DNA from: Candidatus Poribacteria bacterium
GTDB lineage: Bacteria; Poribacteria; WGA-4E; WGA-3G
Direction of reading: 5' to 3'
NCBI GenBank assembly: GCA_026706025.1
Contig: JAPOZO010000064.1
Span: 1 to 64,000 of the forward strand
Length of the DNA: 64,000 nt
The notes under the pieces: generated by a model
What the model was told of the DNA's origin: nothing
The model's database searches: none
The model's input: the letters and a program-made list of their open reading frames with translations, nothing else
Shown here: positions 1 through 8,120 of the stretch, piece by piece
Layout: every line of letters starts with the position of its first letter
Numbering within the stretch: the first letter of the stretch is position 1
Position numbers and translations under genes: made by a program

Positions 1-2
1 AT

Positions 3-1604
3 GGTGTTTTTAAGACGTATGATTTTCCGGGTTCACAGAACACTTATTTCTATGCTCTCGGTAATGATGGGCGTGCTGCCGGACACTATGAGGATAGCGA
101 GGGGCACCACCGCGGTATCATCCTACAAAATGGCGAGTTGCGCCCATACGATTTTCCGGGCTCCGTTGAAACGGAGATATGGGGTATCAGTGATGAGACG
201 GGGAATCTGACGGGTAATTGGATAGATGCTTCCGGCGTGCGTCGCGGATTCACGGGGGACATCATCGTTGAGTATCCGGGTGCATCGGAAACTTATGCCG
301 ATTTTATCAACGCGTCAGGGGGTATGATCGGCAGTTACGTAGATGACGAGGGTACATATACGCCATACCTACGCTCTGGAGGCTCTGGGGATGGCAGGTA
401 TGTATCTTTCACCCCTCCAACCCAAGAAACTTATGAATTCTTTTATGTGCACGGTCTCACCGATACAAAGATTTCCGTTTCCCGAGGCAAAGTGGTAGGT
501 GAGGTTACCCGCACTTATGTCGGTACATTCCTTGGTGGGCTCCATGAATTGAAAGTTCCAGGCAGCGTTAGAACGGAAGGCTACAATATCAATCAGGACG
601 CTTCTGTCGTTGGGCACTATGACTCTCCTGATGGGCGCAGACACGGATTTATTGCCAGACTCGGTACCGAGGAAGAGAGTGATGCTTTCAGCAACGCCTA
701 CACCGTCACGCTGTCTAAAGGGTTGAACATGCTTTCTGTGCCACTGGCACCCTGGACACCTATGACTGCTAAGAGTCTTGTCGCGCTCACAGGAGCGACA
801 ACCATCATCACCCTTGATGCCACAACTCAGCGGTTCATTGCTTGGACACCCAGTGCACCCGACGATGGTTTCTCAATTGAAGGTGGACAAGGCTATATCG
901 TCAATGTTCCACAGGTTCGCAACTTTGCCTTCGTCGGTGCCCCTTGGATGGATCAAATGGAGGAAAGTGCTCCCGCAGCACCCGCCATATCCACCGAGAT
1001 GCCACGGGAAGCGTGGGCATTCGTAGTCAGTGGACACTTAGCAGGCAAACCCGCATTTGATGGTTACCGAGTAAGCGTCCGTAACCTCAGAACAAATAGC
1101 ACAATAACCGCCTCGGTACAAGGGGATTACTTCACGGCTGCAACTGCAGACTTGAATCGACGGAGCGTCATTCGAGTTGGAGACGTGGTTGAGTTGCGCG
1201 TCATCGGTCCGAATGGCAATGTGGAATCACAGACTCTCACTTTTAGAGTGACCCCTGAGCACCTCGCAAACGCGGTCTTATCTGTCCGGCTTGATAACAT
1301 CAGTCAACCGACACAGAACCTCCTATTGCAGAATTATCCGAATCCGTTTAACCCAGAGACGTGGATTCCATATCAACTTTCCGAAGACAGTCTGGTATCG
1401 GTATCGATTTATGATACAACTGGTCAGTTGGTTCGGACGCTTTCGCTCGGTTTCCAATCCGCAGGTTTCTATAATAGTCGGGAGCGTGCGGCGTACTGGG
1501 ACGGCAGAAACGCAGTCGGTGAACCTGTCGCAAGCGGTCTCTATTTCTACACGCTTACCACAGGCGACTTTACAGCAACACGCAAGATGTTGATACGGAA
1601 GTAG
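3..1604 (+). CDS. Exported HAF-repeat protein with C-terminal sorting module (5' partial)
   Basis: The frame is open from base 3, so the start lies outside the window. The first ~220 residues are repeats of a motif in which an aromatic-DFPG stretch alternates with G-x-GxY and H-R-GF, as in extracellular HAF-type repeats. A ~90-residue segment beginning LSKGLNMLSVPLAP follows. The last ~90 residues form the sorting module shared with other proteins here: QNYPNPFNPETWIPYQLSED, a beta-sandwich like the FlgD Ig fold, and the basic end MLIRK. The role is probably a secreted or surface protein exported by a type IX-like route, which I infer from the C-terminus. Substrate unknown. Confidence 0.8.
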   Translation, partial: GVFKTYDFPGSQNTYFYALGNDGRAAGHYEDSEGHHRGIILQNGELRPYDFPGSVETEIWGISDETGNLTGNWIDASGVRRGFTGDIIVEYPGASETYADFINASGGMIGSYVDDEGTYTPYLRSGGSGDGRYVSFTPPTQETYEFFYVHGLTDTKISVSRGKVVGEVTRTYVGTFLGGLHELKVPGSVRTEGYNINQDASVVGHYDSPDGRRHGFIARLGTEEESDAFSNAYTVTLSKGLNMLSVPLAPWTPMTAKSLVALTGATTIITLDATTQRFIAWTPSAPDDGFSIEGGQGYIVNVPQVRNFAFVGAPWMDQMEESAPAAPAISTEMPREAWAFVVSGHLAGKPAFDGYRVSVRNLRTNSTITASVQGDYFTAATADLNRRSVIRVGDVVELRVIGPNGNVESQTLTFRVTPEHLANAVLSVRLDNISQPTQNLLLQNYPNPFNPETWIPYQLSEDSLVSVSIYDTTGQLVRTLSLGFQSAGFYNSRERAAYWDGRNAVGEPVASGLYFYTLTTGDFTATRKMLIRK

Positions 1605-1665
1605 GGTAATTGCGAATATCTGGTGTGCTTCTGTGCTTCTACACTTTTGCATAGAAGCATGCCCT

Positions 1666-1696
1666 TTGAAAAGACATTCTGTTTTATCCGTATAAT
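1666..1696 (+). promoter_or_regulatory. Possible promoter of the ParA operon
   Basis: A TATAAT box at 1691-1696 is preceded by TTGAAA at 1666-1671. The spacer is 19 bp, so the -35 assignment is weak. The motif TAATACCTGTA next to the -10 recurs upstream of the decayed ParA copy near 52130, which supports a shared regulatory origin. Confidence 0.4.
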
Positions 1697-1732
1697 ACCT
1701 GTAACCGATCCAGAGTCGTGAACGTTTGTTTT

Positions 1733-1753
1733 CATGTTAACCGTGTTAACATG
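1733..1753. promoter_or_regulatory. Perfect palindrome upstream of parA (operator or parS-like)
   Basis: CATGTTAAC (1733-1741) and GTTAACATG (1745-1753) are perfect inverted repeats around CGT. The GTTAAC/TTAACA core recurs several times up to the start codon. Partition operons of the ParA/ribbon-helix-helix kind are usually autoregulated through such sites, and the centromere often overlaps the operator. Assignment to this operon is by position. Confidence 0.6.
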
Positions 1754-1767
1754 TTTACAGAGATGGT

Positions 1768-1821
1768 ATATTAACACAGATAACATGTTCACGCTATTAA
1801 CATATTAACACAGATAACATG
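1768..1821. repeat. 20-bp direct repeats in the parA leader
   Basis: A 20-bp sequence (ATATTAACACAGATAACATG) occurs perfectly at 1768-1787 and 1802-1821, a 34-bp period. The second copy ends 4 bp before the GGAGG ribosome binding site of parA. It shares the TTAACA core with the palindrome at 1733, suggesting several binding sites for one protein, plausibly the RHH partner encoded downstream. Confidence 0.65.
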
Positions 1822-1835
1822 TCATGGAGGCAAAC

Positions 1836-2456
1836 ATGAAAACAGTAGCGATCCTTTCTCAGAAGGGTGGCACCGGCAAGACGACAATAGCAACGAATCT
1901 CTGTGTCGCCGCAGAACGCGAAGGGCATACCACCGCCCTGATTGACCTTGACCCGCAGGCGAGTGCAACCAGATGGGGCGATTATCGCGAAGCGAAAACA
2001 CCAGCGATTATCGCGACACCCGTATCTCGATTGACACACTACCTACAGATAGCAGAGGAAAACGGCGCGACGCTGGTTATTTTGGATACCGCCCCGAATT
2101 CGGGACCCGACGCACTCGACATCGCACGGGCTGCGTCTATCGTCCTGATCCCGTGTAAGCCGTCTATGGTAGATTTAGACGCGATTGAAAACACTGTGAA
2201 AATAGCGAAAATAGCGGAAGTTCCGGCACGGGTCGTGTTGAATTGCGTCGATGCCCGTAGTGATCTCGGCAATCAGGCACGTCAAGTGATCCGTCAATAC
2301 GATGTCGAGTGTGCACCGTGTCAATTGGGGCAGCGCGTCGGCTTTGTACATGCCTTCAATCACGGCACAGGCGTTCAGGAATTTGAACCGCGCGCGAAAT
2401 CATCGGACGAAATTACAGCACTTTATGCATATCTCAGCAAGGAAATGGGGGGATAA
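1836..2456 (+). CDS. parA: ParA-family partition ATPase
   Basis: This 206-residue P-loop ATPase of the ParA/MinD superfamily carries the deviant Walker A motif KGGTGKTT at residues 10-17. ALIDLDPQ and VILDTAP follow as the other nucleotide-binding motifs. There is no N-terminal DNA-binding domain, so it resembles the short (type Ib) plasmid ParAs. I chose the ATG at 1836 over that at 1824 because GGAGG at 1826-1830 fits it. The stop lies one base before the ATG of an RHH protein, giving a two-gene partition cassette. It probably moves or segregates the plasmid-like replicon whose initiator lies near 17.6 kb. Confidence 0.9.
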   Translation: MKTVAILSQKGGTGKTTIATNLCVAAEREGHTTALIDLDPQASATRWGDYREAKTPAIIATPVSRLTHYLQIAEENGATLVILDTAPNSGPDALDIARAASIVLIPCKPSMVDLDAIENTVKIAKIAEVPARVVLNCVDARSDLGNQARQVIRQYDVECAPCQLGQRVGFVHAFNHGTGVQEFEPRAKSSDEITALYAYLSKEMGG

Positions 2457-2457
2457 G

Positions 2458-2733
2458 ATGAATCAGAAAAAAGACCTCACCGACATTTTCAACGAAAAAA
2501 GGGAACAGGAAAAGGCAGCACTCGAAAACGAATCGAAATCAGTCGTTGCCAACGCCAATGAGAAGTTACCGCCATCGCGACAAGGCAAGCGATGCCTAAC
2601 AGGTTGGTTTGACCCTAAAACCCATCAGCAGGTACGGTTGATCGCGGCAAAGGAAGATAAAACGTATGAGCAGGTATTGGGGGACGGGCTGAATCTGTTA
2701 TTTGAGAAGCATGGCATGCCACCAATCGCATAA
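2458..2733 (+). CDS. Ribbon-helix-helix protein, ParG-like partner of ParA
   Basis: The product is a 91-residue basic protein with a polar, probably flexible N-terminus (residues 1-40). Its C-terminal region, from SRQGKRCLTGWFD onward, reads as strand-helix-helix, like MetJ/Arc (RHH) DNA-binding proteins. Small RHH proteins directly downstream of short ParAs usually act as centromere-binding adaptor and repressor. The start follows the parA stop by one base, consistent with coupled translation. A homologous C-terminal region is fused to a truncated ParA at 52179-52666. Confidence 0.75.
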   Translation: MNQKKDLTDIFNEKREQEKAALENESKSVVANANEKLPPSRQGKRCLTGWFDPKTHQQVRLIAAKEDKTYEQVLGDGLNLLFEKHGMPPIA

Positions 2734-2906
2734 ACGGGTGATACACCATAGGGAATGTCTTCGGCTTTTCTATCAATAATGACGAAATACTCAATATTTA
2801 TGTGTGTCTATTGATTGAGATTCATAATTCTATCGTATGGTGTTATTAAAAACACAGTTGATTCCTTTATAGATTGGAAAGGTAGAATCCTCTTACAGTT
2901 GAATTG

Positions 2907-3272
2907 TTATAAGTTTTCAGGTATTATCTCCGATACACTACTTATCGCCACAGCAATAGATAGTTCGCTCTTTAAGCTCCAAGTTTCACATATAAGCGAG
3001 ACAACAACCATGCGTAAACCAAAGGGTTCAGACGGTTCAGCAAGAGTTGCTGTATGTAAAATATGTTTAGCAAATTCATCGCTGTTTTCATTAGCCACAC
3101 CGAAAGTGGTAGCAAAACCCTTAATCATTATTTCATACAACTTCTCTTTGGGAGTATCAAGCGAATTTAGATCACGCAAGGTTTCAAACTGTGCCAATGC
3201 TACTCTGGAAAATTCATTAATGAGCCACTTGTCTCGCTTTCTGCGTTCGTTCCATTTTGAAAAGTAAGACAT
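2907..3272 (-). CDS. Hypothetical protein (121 aa)
   Basis: I do not recognise this protein. It is soluble, begins with a basic aromatic stretch (SYFSKWNERRKRDKW) and is otherwise helix-rich. CGGAG sits seven bases before the ATG, which supports the start. The gene is preceded, 124 bp upstream on the same strand, by the structured leader RNA at 3396-3471. The plus-strand frame covering the same bases has no ribosome binding site and looks like a shadow. Confidence 0.6.
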   Translation of the reverse strand: MSYFSKWNERRKRDKWLINEFSRVALAQFETLRDLNSLDTPKEKLYEIMIKGFATTFGVANENSDEFAKHILHTATLAEPSEPFGLRMVVVSLICETWSLKSELSIAVAISSVSEIIPENL

Positions 3273-3395
3273 AATAGGTCTCCGATAAAAAAGGGAGAGG
3301 ATTCAACGATATAGCAAAATACAAAGTGATATGCCGCTGAATTTTATAATTTGATTGTAAGAAAATTAAAATGTATACGTCACTTCAGCACAAAC

Positions 3396-3471
3396 GCCAC
3401 TTTTCCGATTTCGGTCGGTTGGGGTAGGGACTGCCACAAGGTGAGGAAACCGAAATGCCGTACCAAATGAC
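3396..3471 (-). ncRNA. Structured pseudoknot leader RNA, copy 1
   Basis: Read on the minus strand, the element has an outer helix (3471-3465 with 3402-3396, using two G-U pairs), an inner helix (3464-3458 with 3429-3423, one mismatch) and an interleaved pseudoknot helix (3456-3449 with 3415-3408, 8 bp). The linker between the inner and pseudoknot strands reads CCAACCG. The outer helix pairs only on the minus strand, because the G-U pairs become mismatches on the plus strand. The hypothetical gene at 2907-3272 follows. No convincing promoter was found for this copy. Confidence 0.65.
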
Positions 3472-3511
3472 GTTCTAAGTACCATGCAATAAATGCAATT
3501 TTAAGTCGTTG

Positions 3512-3859
3512 TTAGAATCTTGTTACGATGTTTACAAAAGTCCAAACTATTATGATAGTTCCACCTATCATAAACTGGTTTCCCGGATTAGAACGGAGTA
3601 TGAGATTGATTATAGGCATACCGATCCAAGTACCAACACCAGCAACAAGGAGACCTATGAATCCAAACATCAAGAACCCATTAAGACAAGCAATGGGTAA
3701 TCCTAAGTACATGTAGATTTTCACAAATCGGTATCCACTTTTAGTCGTTGTCCACATTGGATTGTATAATGCATCTACTCCGTTTAGTGTATTATTGACT
3801 AATGAGCATGCCCCGCGATATGCAATGGCATGGACAATAATAAACACAGCTAAAGCCAT
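3512..3859 (-). CDS. Small integral membrane protein
   Basis: This 115-residue hydrophobic protein has about four membrane segments: residues 2-20, two adjacent segments around 50-87, and 95-113. No family is recognised. AAGGGA lies seven bases before the ATG. The structured RNA at 3926-4000 and its promoter sit immediately upstream. Another copy of that RNA follows the stop codon and precedes the next gene, so the two genes look like separate transcription units of the same design. Confidence 0.6.
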   Translation of the reverse strand: MALAVFIIVHAIAYRGACSLVNNTLNGVDALYNPMWTTTKSGYRFVKIYMYLGLPIACLNGFLMFGFIGLLVAGVGTWIGMPIINLILRSNPGNQFMIGGTIIIVWTFVNIVTRF

Positions 3860-3925
3860 GATATTCCCTTTGTATAAAGGTTATGTCCGTGCAAATTTAC
3901 TGGATTTCCACCACTTTAACAGCCC

Positions 3926-4000
3926 GTCACTTCCCGATGCTATTCGGTTAAGGTAGGGTCTGCCTCAAGTGAGACAGATAGCATAACCCTACCAAGTGAC
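3926..4000 (-). ncRNA. Structured pseudoknot leader RNA, copy 2
   Basis: On the minus strand the outer helix is GTCACTT (4000-3994) with AAGTGAC (3932-3926). The inner helix is GGTAGGG (3993-3987) with CCCTACC (3958-3952). The pseudoknot is ATGCTAT (3984-3978) with ATAGCAT (3943-3937). A local hairpin (3978-3971 with 3966-3959, loop ACTT) fills the middle and contains a U-G pair valid only on this strand. The linker is TTAACCGA, and CGGG joins the pseudoknot to the outer helix. The predicted transcript start is about three bases before the first helix. Confidence 0.75.
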
Positions 4001-4009
4001 GTTCTAAAT

Positions 4010-4038
4010 AGAATACAATTTATGCAAAAAAATGTCAA
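4010..4038 (-). promoter_or_regulatory. Promoter of leader RNA copy 2
   Basis: On the minus strand TTGACA (4038-4033) and TATTCT (4015-4010) are separated by exactly 17 bp. Transcription would start near 4003, a few bases before the outer helix of the RNA, and run into the membrane-protein gene at 3859. Confidence 0.75.
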
Positions 4039-4252
4039 ATTTCATTTGTAATACTAAAATTAACCAATCCAAAAACGACTAATTGCGATCTTTTTAGATG
4101 ATTTCGGGATAACACTGGAAAAACTTACCCCCCAAAAAACCTGCTTAATCTTTTACTCTCTGATATACTATTCTAACCAGTTTTCGGTGGCATTACAAGG
4201 AATCGGGTACCTATCCTGTTTCTGCTGCCCCTCCACCATGGTAAGTGTATAA

Positions 4253-4575
4253 AAACTGGGGGTAAATCCAAATAATGACGGTAGTCAAGCAGAAAATTCA
4301 CGACGATTTGGCATCTCTCAAGGCATCATCTATGAGTGGTTGGATGCTCAAGACCCGTTGACTTCTAAGAAACTGGAACCTCAAGGGCCTCAAAACATTG
4401 ATTACCAAGATCTCAAGCAACACGTTGCCGATTTTCCAGATGCCACACAACCAGAGCGTGCTGCCCATTTCGGGGTCTCAAAACATGGTATTTGGTATGC
4501 GTTGAAAAAACTCAATATCACACGAAAAAAGACACAAATTTACAAAGAACAGTGTCCGGTGAAACGTCGAGAGTA
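4253..4575 (+). pseudogene. IS630-type transposase N-terminal remnant
   Basis: The open frame from 4253 encodes two helix-turn-helix units, around SRRFGISQGIIYEWL and ERAAHFGVSKHGIWYALKKL. It then has the basic NITRKKTQIYKE segment typical of the N-terminal half (orfA) of IS630-family transposases. The frame lacks a start and, after REYL, runs into the 3' end of the convergent gene at 4579, so the catalytic DDE half is missing. No terminal repeats were identified. Confidence 0.7.
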
Positions 4576-4578
4576 TCT

Positions 4579-5220
4579 CTATCTGTCCCTTTTTCCCTTT
4601 CGATTCATCCAAAAACGCATGAATAAACCCCATGCAAAACCCGTTGTCAACCAAATTGGCAATGCAATAAACATCATTAGCAAATTCCATTCTTCTCCAT
4701 TCATAACCTCCCACACCTGCGGAAGAACCTCGAGGACCAACCACATGAGTCCACCGAGATAGAAAACACCTCTCAAAAGCCAATTTATGGACCTTGCTTG
4801 AATTAGAGGGCGTTCAATGACCTTCGCCAATCTCTCTTTTTCTCTCTCTATCCACCTATGGCGGAAGAATCGTGCGGGGAAATACCATAGCGGGTAAGTC
4901 ATCGCTAATACGGCGAGACTGAAAATGTTCCATAAACACGGAATGATTTGATAGCAACTCGGACAAACGTAGCCAAACCAATGCCCGAAAGCATTCCATT
5001 TTGTCCACAAACGGCCATCATTCAGCGTTTCACAGTGCGGACAAGGTATGTAAGTGCGTTCCATCCAAGGTTTATCGCTCTCTTTATCAATCAACATGAC
5101 CTTGGGGAGTCGTTGTCCGAAAATCAGTTCGTTGACGATTGCACCTGGGAACACTATGTAGAATAAGATCAGAGGGTGAGGGAGTGACCATATTTCAAAT
5201 CTGTTCTTGTCGTATTGCAT
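4579..5220 (-). CDS. Zinc-ribbon membrane protein (paralogue of 36127-36747)
   Basis: This 213-residue protein has an N-terminal hydrophobic segment (PLILFYIVFPGAIV), a Cys4 motif (CPHC...CPSC, about residues 57-92), two hydrophobic segments near 95-118, and two more towards the C-terminus. A second copy at 36127 is about 75% identical by eye, including the Cys4 region. Both share the start MQYDKNRFEIW, which is why I chose 5220 rather than the upstream GTG. Function is unknown. The 3' end is fused to the IS630 remnant, suggesting rearrangement there. Confidence 0.7.
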   Translation of the reverse strand: MQYDKNRFEIWSLPHPLILFYIVFPGAIVNELIFGQRLPKVMLIDKESDKPWMERTYIPCPHCETLNDGRLWTKWNAFGHWFGYVCPSCYQIIPCLWNIFSLAVLAMTYPLWYFPARFFRHRWIEREKERLAKVIERPLIQARSINWLLRGVFYLGGLMWLVLEVLPQVWEVMNGEEWNLLMMFIALPIWLTTGFAWGLFMRFWMNRKGKRDR

Positions 5221-5413
5221 CGGGGTCATTTCCACGTTAAACGGTTGCTCTTTTCAAAAGACTTCACACATTTCAAAAGCCATACAGTTTTAAAGAGAAA
5301 GGATATATGTCGCTGAAAATGTGTAGCATTTCTAAACGAATTTGATTAGAGTTCGGACAGGGATGATATTTTTTACTTGTTCTTTTCTCCTCTTGTGCTT
5401 TCTATCATGCTGT

Positions 5414-5914
5414 TTAATCGCGAGTGGCCCTGTATAGCAGCGTGATTAAATACGCCTCTACAGGGGCACCAATGAGACAACCCGCCAGTGCCCAATTAAA
5501 CTGAAGTTTTTTCGTTTTGACCTTATAGGCATCGTAATAGAAAGCGACATATTGCGGGGACTTACCAAGGACTCGGGCAGTAGGCATAAAAGGTTGGTAG
5601 CGCTGCGAAAGTATAGGACCGATTAGAGGGAAAAAACAGCCAGTACTAAACCACAAAGTTCTATTGAGATGCGCTGCCGCATCTTTTTCAGCATCCGCTA
5701 CGGCTTGCTCAGCAACAGACTTTAGCGCAGCGGGTGTAACAGGTGAGTCCTCGACCTCAACAATCTCGTAGCGTTTTGTTTCAATAACATCATATTTTTT
5801 CGGACGGCCATCAACTTCCGCAGTGATCCGCTCATTTTCTTCGGAAAAAACTGTCCCAGAGCTGAAGGTGAGTATTAGAAATATATATAAGACGAAATGT
5901 AACGTTGCTTTCAC
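5414..5914 (-). CDS. Exported protein with membrane segments
   Basis: This is a 166-residue protein with a signal peptide (residues 1-24, ending SGTVFS), an acidic stretch, and hydrophobic segments around RTLWFSTGCFFPLIGPIL and WALAGCLIGAPVEAYLITLL. The GTG at 5914 is chosen because AGGGAG precedes it by eight bases; a longer frame would overlap the upstream gene. No family is recognised. The gene lies 71 bp after a lipoprotein gene on the same strand and may be cotranscribed with it. Confidence 0.6.
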   Translation of the reverse strand: MKATLHFVLYIFLILTFSSGTVFSEENERITAEVDGRPKKYDVIETKRYEIVEVEDSPVTPAALKSVAEQAVADAEKDAAAHLNRTLWFSTGCFFPLIGPILSQRYQPFMPTARVLGKSPQYVAFYYDAYKVKTKKLQFNWALAGCLIGAPVEAYLITLLYRATRD

Positions 5915-5985
5915 TATTTTTTCTCCCTTAGATGTGTCTGCCAGCAACAAGTTTGATTCGTTTTTACGTAAAAAACAACACAGTT

Positions 5986-6699
5986 TTAATTGAGTTTCTG
6001 GTAGACATGTCCGGTAGAAGTCGCTGTCCAAAAAAGCACCAATAATTCACCGTCCCAAGTATACGTACTCACAATTGGTTCAGTGCTCCCGTCAGAGAAC
6101 CAGTAGATTATTCCTTTTTGTGCGTCAAACGGTTCAATCAATTTATAGGAACCGAAGAAAAATGCCCCGTTACTCTGATATTCTCTTGTAAATGTTGCTG
6201 TTGTCAGCCGCATGGATCCGAATATCTCCGTCGTTTCACCGGCTAATTGGGTGCGCACGAGTTCGTAGACACCACTGAGTGCTTCAGCGACCCTGTATGA
6301 TTTTGAAAAGACGATAATCGAAGCCGACTTTGAGACTGTTTCCTCACCCTGGTCCCTGATAGACACATGAACCGTAACCGTTTGGTCAGGCTCAATTTCA
6401 GAAGCGGGAAGTTCCGGAGCCGTCCACTGAATCTCTGCACCTTGTTCAGTGGTTAATGTCCCAGCTGATACTTCCCATGTGTAGGTTAACTCGTCGTTTT
6501 CAGGATCGAAAACGCCAACTTTGAGTTCAACGCTTTCCCCATAGCGTACCTCTTTCGGGACAGTGAAAGTATTGATCTCGGGTGGATCGTTTGTCCAAAT
6601 TTCATACGCGTCACAACCATTGAATATTAGCAATTGACAGGTTAAGAGGGAAAAGATCATGAGCAGCGCAGCATAAGGCATAGGATTTAAAATTTTCAT
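5986..6699 (-). CDS. Lipoprotein with Ig/PKD-like domain
   Basis: This is a 237-residue protein with a lipoprotein-type signal (hydrophobic core, then IFNGC). Residues 40-130 read as a PKD or Ig-like fold, with PPEINTFTVPKEVRYGESVEL followed by DPENDELTYTWEVS and an ending in VHVSIRD. The last 100 residues have repeated W/Y-rich strands resembling a lipocalin-like barrel, which is inference. An AGGAGG site lies six bases before the ATG. It is probably anchored in the outer membrane or periplasm. Confidence 0.7.
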   Translation of the reverse strand: MKILNPMPYAALLMIFSLLTCQLLIFNGCDAYEIWTNDPPEINTFTVPKEVRYGESVELKVGVFDPENDELTYTWEVSAGTLTTEQGAEIQWTAPELPASEIEPDQTVTVHVSIRDQGEETVSKSASIIVFSKSYRVAEALSGVYELVRTQLAGETTEIFGSMRLTTATFTREYQSNGAFFFGSYKLIEPFDAQKGIIYWFSDGSTEPIVSTYTWDGELLVLFWTATSTGHVYQKLN

Positions 6700-6729
6700 A
6701 ACATACCTCCTTTTTTCCAGTGATGATAC

Positions 6730-7278
6730 CTATTTTTGAATCAACATTTTACGTGTCTCGGTAAAGTTGCCTGCCGTCAATGTATAAAAATAGACACCAC
6801 TCGCCACAACTTCGCCGACCTCATTTTTGCCATCCCAATATGCCGCACGGCTCCGACTCTCATAGAGACCGGCAACTTGATGTCCTAACGCCAGCGTCCG
6901 AACCAAGACACCATTTGTAGCATAGATATGCCCCGTCACATCTACAGGTTCCGAAAGGCGGTACGGTATCCATGTTTCAGGGTTGAACGGGTTCGGATAG
7001 TTCGGCAGTAACGCTGTCTCTTCGGGGAGCATCAATGCCAGAAGTCGTCGGAGATTCTCTATGCCGTGTCGGAATGCAAGCGATCCGTCATTTTCAGCTA
7101 TCAGATCGAGAACATTCGTAATCCCATCGGTATTCACATCCCAAGCCGGGTAGGCGCGTTCTTCATCTTTAGTCACGTGGATACCGAAAATGAGTTGTCC
7201 CGGTGCGATCAACCCTGTAACCACATCTTCAATATCTGTACCATTAAAGTTCGCAATAAGTAGTTTTGGACTTGGAAA
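6730..7278 (-). pseudogene. C-terminal fragment of a secreted sorting-domain protein
   Basis: The frame is open from 7278 with no usable start. It encodes LLIANFNGTDIEDV, a dockerin-like DVNTDGITNVLDLI segment and a linker. It then carries the full C-terminal sorting module (PNYPNPFNPETWIPYRLSE ... GVYFYTLTAG ... MLIQK). The upstream part of the gene has been lost or moved: its first 20 bases (7250-7269) recur at 8470-8489, next to a fragment of another secreted protein. Confidence 0.7.
7250..7269. repeat. 20-bp direct repeat, copy a
   Basis: TTCGCAATAAGTAGTTTTGG is identical at 7250-7269 and 8470-8489, same orientation. Each copy borders a fragment of a secreted-protein gene on the minus strand. 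It may be a remnant of a duplicated coding segment (KLLIAN) or mark a recombination junction. Confidence 0.7.
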
Positions 7279-7589
7279 TTAGCCTAAAACTTAACTAATA
7301 ATAAAATCAGGTTCGGAGCCATTGATATGCAACTTAGACTTTTTAATCACGCTTTTTGTTACTTGAATTTAAATCAAACTTTTAGTATAATTAGCTATAA
7401 TTAGCAGTGAAGCTTTGACCGTGGATTTGTGAAGGATGCCCCCGCGACCTCCCACCAATACCACCAAATACCTTTGCAAGAGGTTTCAAAACTTCGCAAA
7501 ATAAAACTTCAAACCCTAAGATTTTGCATAAGAGAATCTACAAGGCACACGCATAACGCACTTGTAAACTCACCTATAAGGAGAAAAAA
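7279..7589 (+). promoter_or_regulatory. Intergenic region with a promoter for the 7590 lipoprotein
   Basis: TTGAAT (7363-7368) and TATAAT (7386-7391) are 17 bp apart. The start near 7398 would leave a leader of about 190 bases. This contains the near-direct repeat AAAACTTCGCAAAATAAAACTTC around 7487-7510, but I found no convincing riboswitch fold. Nothing else was seen in this stretch. Confidence 0.7.
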
Positions 7590-7991
7590 ATGTTTAGATT
7601 ATTTTTGATTCTATGTATCACATCTATTTTACTGATAGGTTGCCATCAAGACCGCGGCACCAATGTCGTAGATATAATGACTGACACAACAGTTAACTCT
7701 GATGACATACAAACTTCTGAAACAATTAACTCTGAAGCAACTACGAATATGACTGAATCTGTTGTTTCGCTCCCTTTTGCTGGAGCAACATACGACGTAT
7801 TTACTTCCGCTGATGGTGCTATCAATTCTGAACAATTTCACAACATACTTGAAATCGCTAAAGCCTATAATCAAGAATGGTGTGGCAAAGATGAAGTCCC
7901 TGACTTAAGTCTCGATGTTTTCAACTTCCTTGATGAAATTAGCGCAGAAGAATTTTTAGAAAAAATCGATAAGGAATACTCTGAACATTGA
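7590..7991 (+). CDS. Small lipoprotein
   Basis: This 133-residue protein has a lipoprotein signal (FLILCITSILLIGC). A Ser/Thr/Asp/Asn-rich linker (residues 20-60) follows, then a folded-looking C-terminal domain with helices around SEQFHNILEIAKAYN and AEEFLEKIDKE. AAGGAG lies seven bases before the ATG and a strong promoter is about 200 bp upstream. No family is recognised. The DNA is more AT-rich than the flanking secreted-protein fragments, consistent with later insertion between them. Confidence 0.7.
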   Translation: MFRLFLILCITSILLIGCHQDRGTNVVDIMTDTTVNSDDIQTSETINSEATTNMTESVVSLPFAGATYDVFTSADGAINSEQFHNILEIAKAYNQEWCGKDEVPDLSLDVFNFLDEISAEEFLEKIDKEYSEH

Positions 7992-8078
7992 AGTATTACC
8001 AAAGTGCGGTTGAACTTAACCTTGCCAATAGTTTCCACAATTGTAGCATCTAATCGGTGCTTTGTCAAATTAAAAAGG

Positions 8079-8120
8079 CGGTGTTTCATCCCCAACCTAA
8101 AGGATGGGGATGAAACACCG
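8079..8120. repeat. 16-bp perfect inverted repeat (hairpin)
   Basis: CGGTGTTTCATCCCCA (8079-8094) and its exact complement (8105-8120) flank a 10-base loop that itself has a CCT/AGG pair. It lies exactly where the secreted-protein fragment at 8121-8465 loses similarity to such proteins. It could be a transcription terminator between convergent genes or a terminal hairpin of an IS200/IS605-like element. No U-run or transposase is present. Confidence 0.75.

Noticed and set aside
2815-3267. Plus-strand frame of 150 codons
   Set aside because: It is antisense to the better-supported minus-strand gene at 2907-3272 and has no ribosome binding site.
3926-4000. Leader RNA considered as an HDV-like ribozyme
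   Set aside because: The order of helices is similar, but the outer helix encloses the supposed cleavage site, the central hairpin is too long and no active-site junction could be assigned. I keep it as unclassified.
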